Source: Mycolicibacterium sp. J2 (GTDB lineage Bacteria > Actinomycetota > Actinomycetes > Mycobacteriales > Mycobacteriaceae). Taken from it: 64,000 nt of DNA. The position numbers and the translations under genes were made by a program. This document shows positions 62,699 to 64,000 of the stretch, one piece after another (positions within the stretch are counted from its first letter, which is position 1; each line of letters starts with the position of its first letter). The DNA lies in NCBI RefSeq assembly GCF_026240945.1, contig NZ_JAPFPY010000015.1, positions 48,614 to 112,613 on the forward strand, written 5' to 3'. A model generated the notes under the pieces. The model was not told where the DNA came from, did no database searches, and saw nothing but the letters and a program-made list of their open reading frames with translations.

Positions 62699-63598
62699 TT
62701 AAGCAGCTTCTGGCAGCGTAGCGGTTGTGTGGGTGTTTTCGTAGCTGGCCGGGCTGGAATAGCGGCAGCGGGAGTGCCTGCGTTTCAGGTTGTAGCGGAC
62801 CAGCCAGCGGAAGACTTCGCGGCGGCAGGTAGCAGTGTCGGGCCACTGGCTGCGGTCCTGCAAGACCTCGCGTTTGAGGCAGGCGTTGAACGACTCCGCG
62901 AGCGCGTTGTCGGCACTTGACCCCACCCCACCCATAGACTGGACAACGCCAAGACCGGTGCAGAGTGTCGCGAAATCCTTTGAGGTGTACTGGCTTCCGT
63001 GATCCGAATGAAACACCGCACCCGCCAGTGAACCCCGCAGCGCCTCGGCGGCGATGAGGGCATCTTCGACGAGTTCAGTGCGCATGTGCTCAGCGATCGC
63101 CCACCCCGCCACTCGACCGGAGAAGCAATCGATCACCGTCGCGAGATACAGATTCGACCCGGTCGCCAACGGCAGATAGGTGATGTCTCCGACGTATTTT
63201 TCGTTGGGTGCCGCTGCGGTGAAATCCCGGTTGAGCAGGTCCGCGACCTTCTGGTTGGCCGGATCCGGTGTGGTGGTCTTCACCCGGCGGCGGCGCCGGT
63301 AGCCGGCGATCTTGGCCGCCCGCATCACCCGTGCCACCCGTTTGTGATTGACCCGTTCCTCCTCGGGCACGCCGTCGTTGAGCTCAGCGGTGATCCGCGG
63401 CGCCCCGTACGTGGGGTCCGCCTCGTGCACGGTGCGGATACGTGCCTCGAGCGCCTGATCAGCCGCGGTGCGGGCGGCGCGGCCATCGGCACCGGCCAGC
63501 CAGGCGTAGAACGAGGAGCGCGCGATCTCGACGATCGCGCATAGCCACTTCACCGGGTAGGTGTCGAGGTGGTCGGCGACGAACTGGAAGCGGCTCAC
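62699..63598 (-). CDS. IS3-family transposase OrfB (DDE integrase domain)
   Basis: 299 residues, GTG start overlapping the orfA stop (GTGA). The integrase core has D138 (GDITYLP), D199 (HSDHGSQYT) and E235 (NALAESF), spaced DD35E. The N-terminal helix-turn-helix is HKRVARVMRAAKIAGYRR. Full-length; the active transposase is normally made as an OrfAB fusion by -1 frameshifting. The frame of OrfB is -1 relative to OrfA. Confidence 0.93.
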   Translation of the reverse strand: MSRFQFVADHLDTYPVKWLCAIVEIARSSFYAWLAGADGRAARTAADQALEARIRTVHEADPTYGAPRITAELNDGVPEEERVNHKRVARVMRAAKIAGYRRRRRVKTTTPDPANQKVADLLNRDFTAAAPNEKYVGDITYLPLATGSNLYLATVIDCFSGRVAGWAIAEHMRTELVEDALIAAEALRGSLAGAVFHSDHGSQYTSKDFATLCTGLGVVQSMGGVGSSADNALAESFNACLKREVLQDRSQWPDTATCRREVFRWLVRYNLKRRHSRCRYSSPASYENTHTTATLPEAA

Positions 63599-63927
63599 CA
63601 GTGCGTCTCCCCGGCGAAATACTTGGCCGCCGAACGCAGGATGTCACGTTCGGTGGACAACCGAGCCTCGGTGGCACGCAGAGCTTTGTTTTCTGTCCGC
63701 AATCGGGCTAGCTCCTGCTCGGGGCTCTCGACACCGGGTGCCGGCTCACCGACTGCGGTGGGGGTGCGGTGCCGGATCGGAACCCCGGCGGCTTTGCACC
63801 AGGCCGAGAGCGTCACCCCGCTGATGCCGAGGTCGTCGGCGATCGCGGTGATCGTCGCACCGTCGGTGTCTCGGTAGAGCGCGACTGCGTCCCGTTTGAA
63901 CTCGTCGGGATAATTTTTCCTTGCCAT
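63595..63927 (-). CDS. IS3-family transposase OrfA (helix-turn-helix)
   Basis: 110 residues. Helix-turn-helix in ATITAIADDLGISGVTLSAW, then a leucine-zipper-like PEQELARLRTENKALRATEA region. Binds the IS ends. Overlaps orfB by 4 bases, as usual in IS3 elements. The start lies 73 bases before the window end, inside the right terminal region. Confidence 0.93.
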   Translation of the reverse strand: MARKNYPDEFKRDAVALYRDTDGATITAIADDLGISGVTLSAWCKAAGVPIRHRTPTAVGEPAPGVESPEQELARLRTENKALRATEARLSTERDILRSAAKYFAGETHW

Positions 63928-64000
63928 CGTGGACCGATCATCTCGCTTCCCCCGCCAATCTTGCGGGATTCAGCGTGTCCAACACTCGGGGTCAAGGCCC

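Larger units (their letters stand above)
62663..64000 (-). mobile_element. IS3-family insertion sequence, running to the window edge
   Basis: Terminal inverted repeats: GGGCCTTGACCCCG at 62663-62676 and its perfect reverse complement at 63987-64000, with similarity extending inward to TGGACAC. The right boundary cannot be separated from the window end. Contains orfA and orfB in the usual order on the minus strand. Target-site duplication cannot be tested because the right flank is outside the window. Confidence 0.88.

Overview
The window is high-GC actinobacterial chromosome, almost certainly a rapidly growing Mycobacterium (Mycolicibacterium). From about 50 to 52,800 its backbone follows the gene order I recall for the Mycobacterium tuberculosis interval Rv0859 to Rv0903c: fadA-fadB, XPB helicase and its partner, moaC-mog-moaE, rpfA, moaD-moaA, a YccF protein, a cold-shock protein, a DUF2771/MFS pair, DUF3027, SpoU methylase, sepH, serC, a diiron oxygenase, fprB, a VOC protein, citA, gltA2, a phytoene-dehydrogenase-like oxidoreductase, DUF2630, and prrB-prrA. 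F420-dependent enzymes, mycothiol-era redox proteins and the Rpf system fit this assignment. I could run no alignments, so all family names rest on motifs and gene order.

Layout. 50-3,430: fadA-fadB beta-oxidation operon, closed by a strong hairpin. 3,470-16,900: an accessory insert relative to the M. tuberculosis order, holding a FAD monooxygenase with a divergent TetR repressor and twin operators, two F420/PPOX enzymes, a tandem pair of secreted lipase-like hydrolases, a small secreted protein, an LLM oxidoreductase, SDRs, LysR/MFS, a cupin, and a MarR regulator with a 33-bp palindrome. 16,880-26,520: XPB helicase, the molybdopterin genes placed around rpfA, and a c-di-AMP (ydaO-type) riboswitch leader on rpfA. 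26,600-35,200: redox, transport, cell-division and serine genes. 35,200-49,500: fprB, a P450, the two citrate synthases citA and gltA2, pdxH, MFS exporters with their own TetR/MarR regulators, and a carotenoid-type oxidoreductase. 49,500-58,850: an FKBP isomerase with a 3' tandem repeat, PrrBA, a PLD-like enzyme, a split ChrA transporter, and a heterodimeric ABC exporter behind a MerR/SoxR-type promoter. 58,905-59,756: a secreted CDP-diacylglycerol diphosphatase.

59,900-64,000 is different: visibly lower GC, weakly conserved, all on the minus strand, and ending in an IS3-family element that runs to the window edge. Its genes look like the tail of a polymorphic-toxin locus. A 297-residue protein has an acidic linker and a Gly/Ala-rich hydrophobic C-terminus, and its 5' end runs directly into the IS. 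It is followed by a small basic protein, two small three-helix membrane proteins, a decayed toxin-like C-terminal tail, and a third small three-helix membrane protein. I read this as a pore-forming (glycine-zipper) toxin C-terminal module with candidate membrane immunity proteins and a displaced orphan module, disrupted by the IS. This is inference from architecture, not from homology.

Local regulatory logic is readable in several places: the TetR twin operators (4,683-4,729), the MarR palindrome (16,354-16,386), a 14-bp motif shared by a tetR start and the gltA2 leader (43,592 and 44,349), the MerR-type promoter (54,958), the riboswitch (about 23,880-24,066), and hairpin terminators at the ends of fadB, rpfA/moaE, gltA2, the DUF2537 gene and others.
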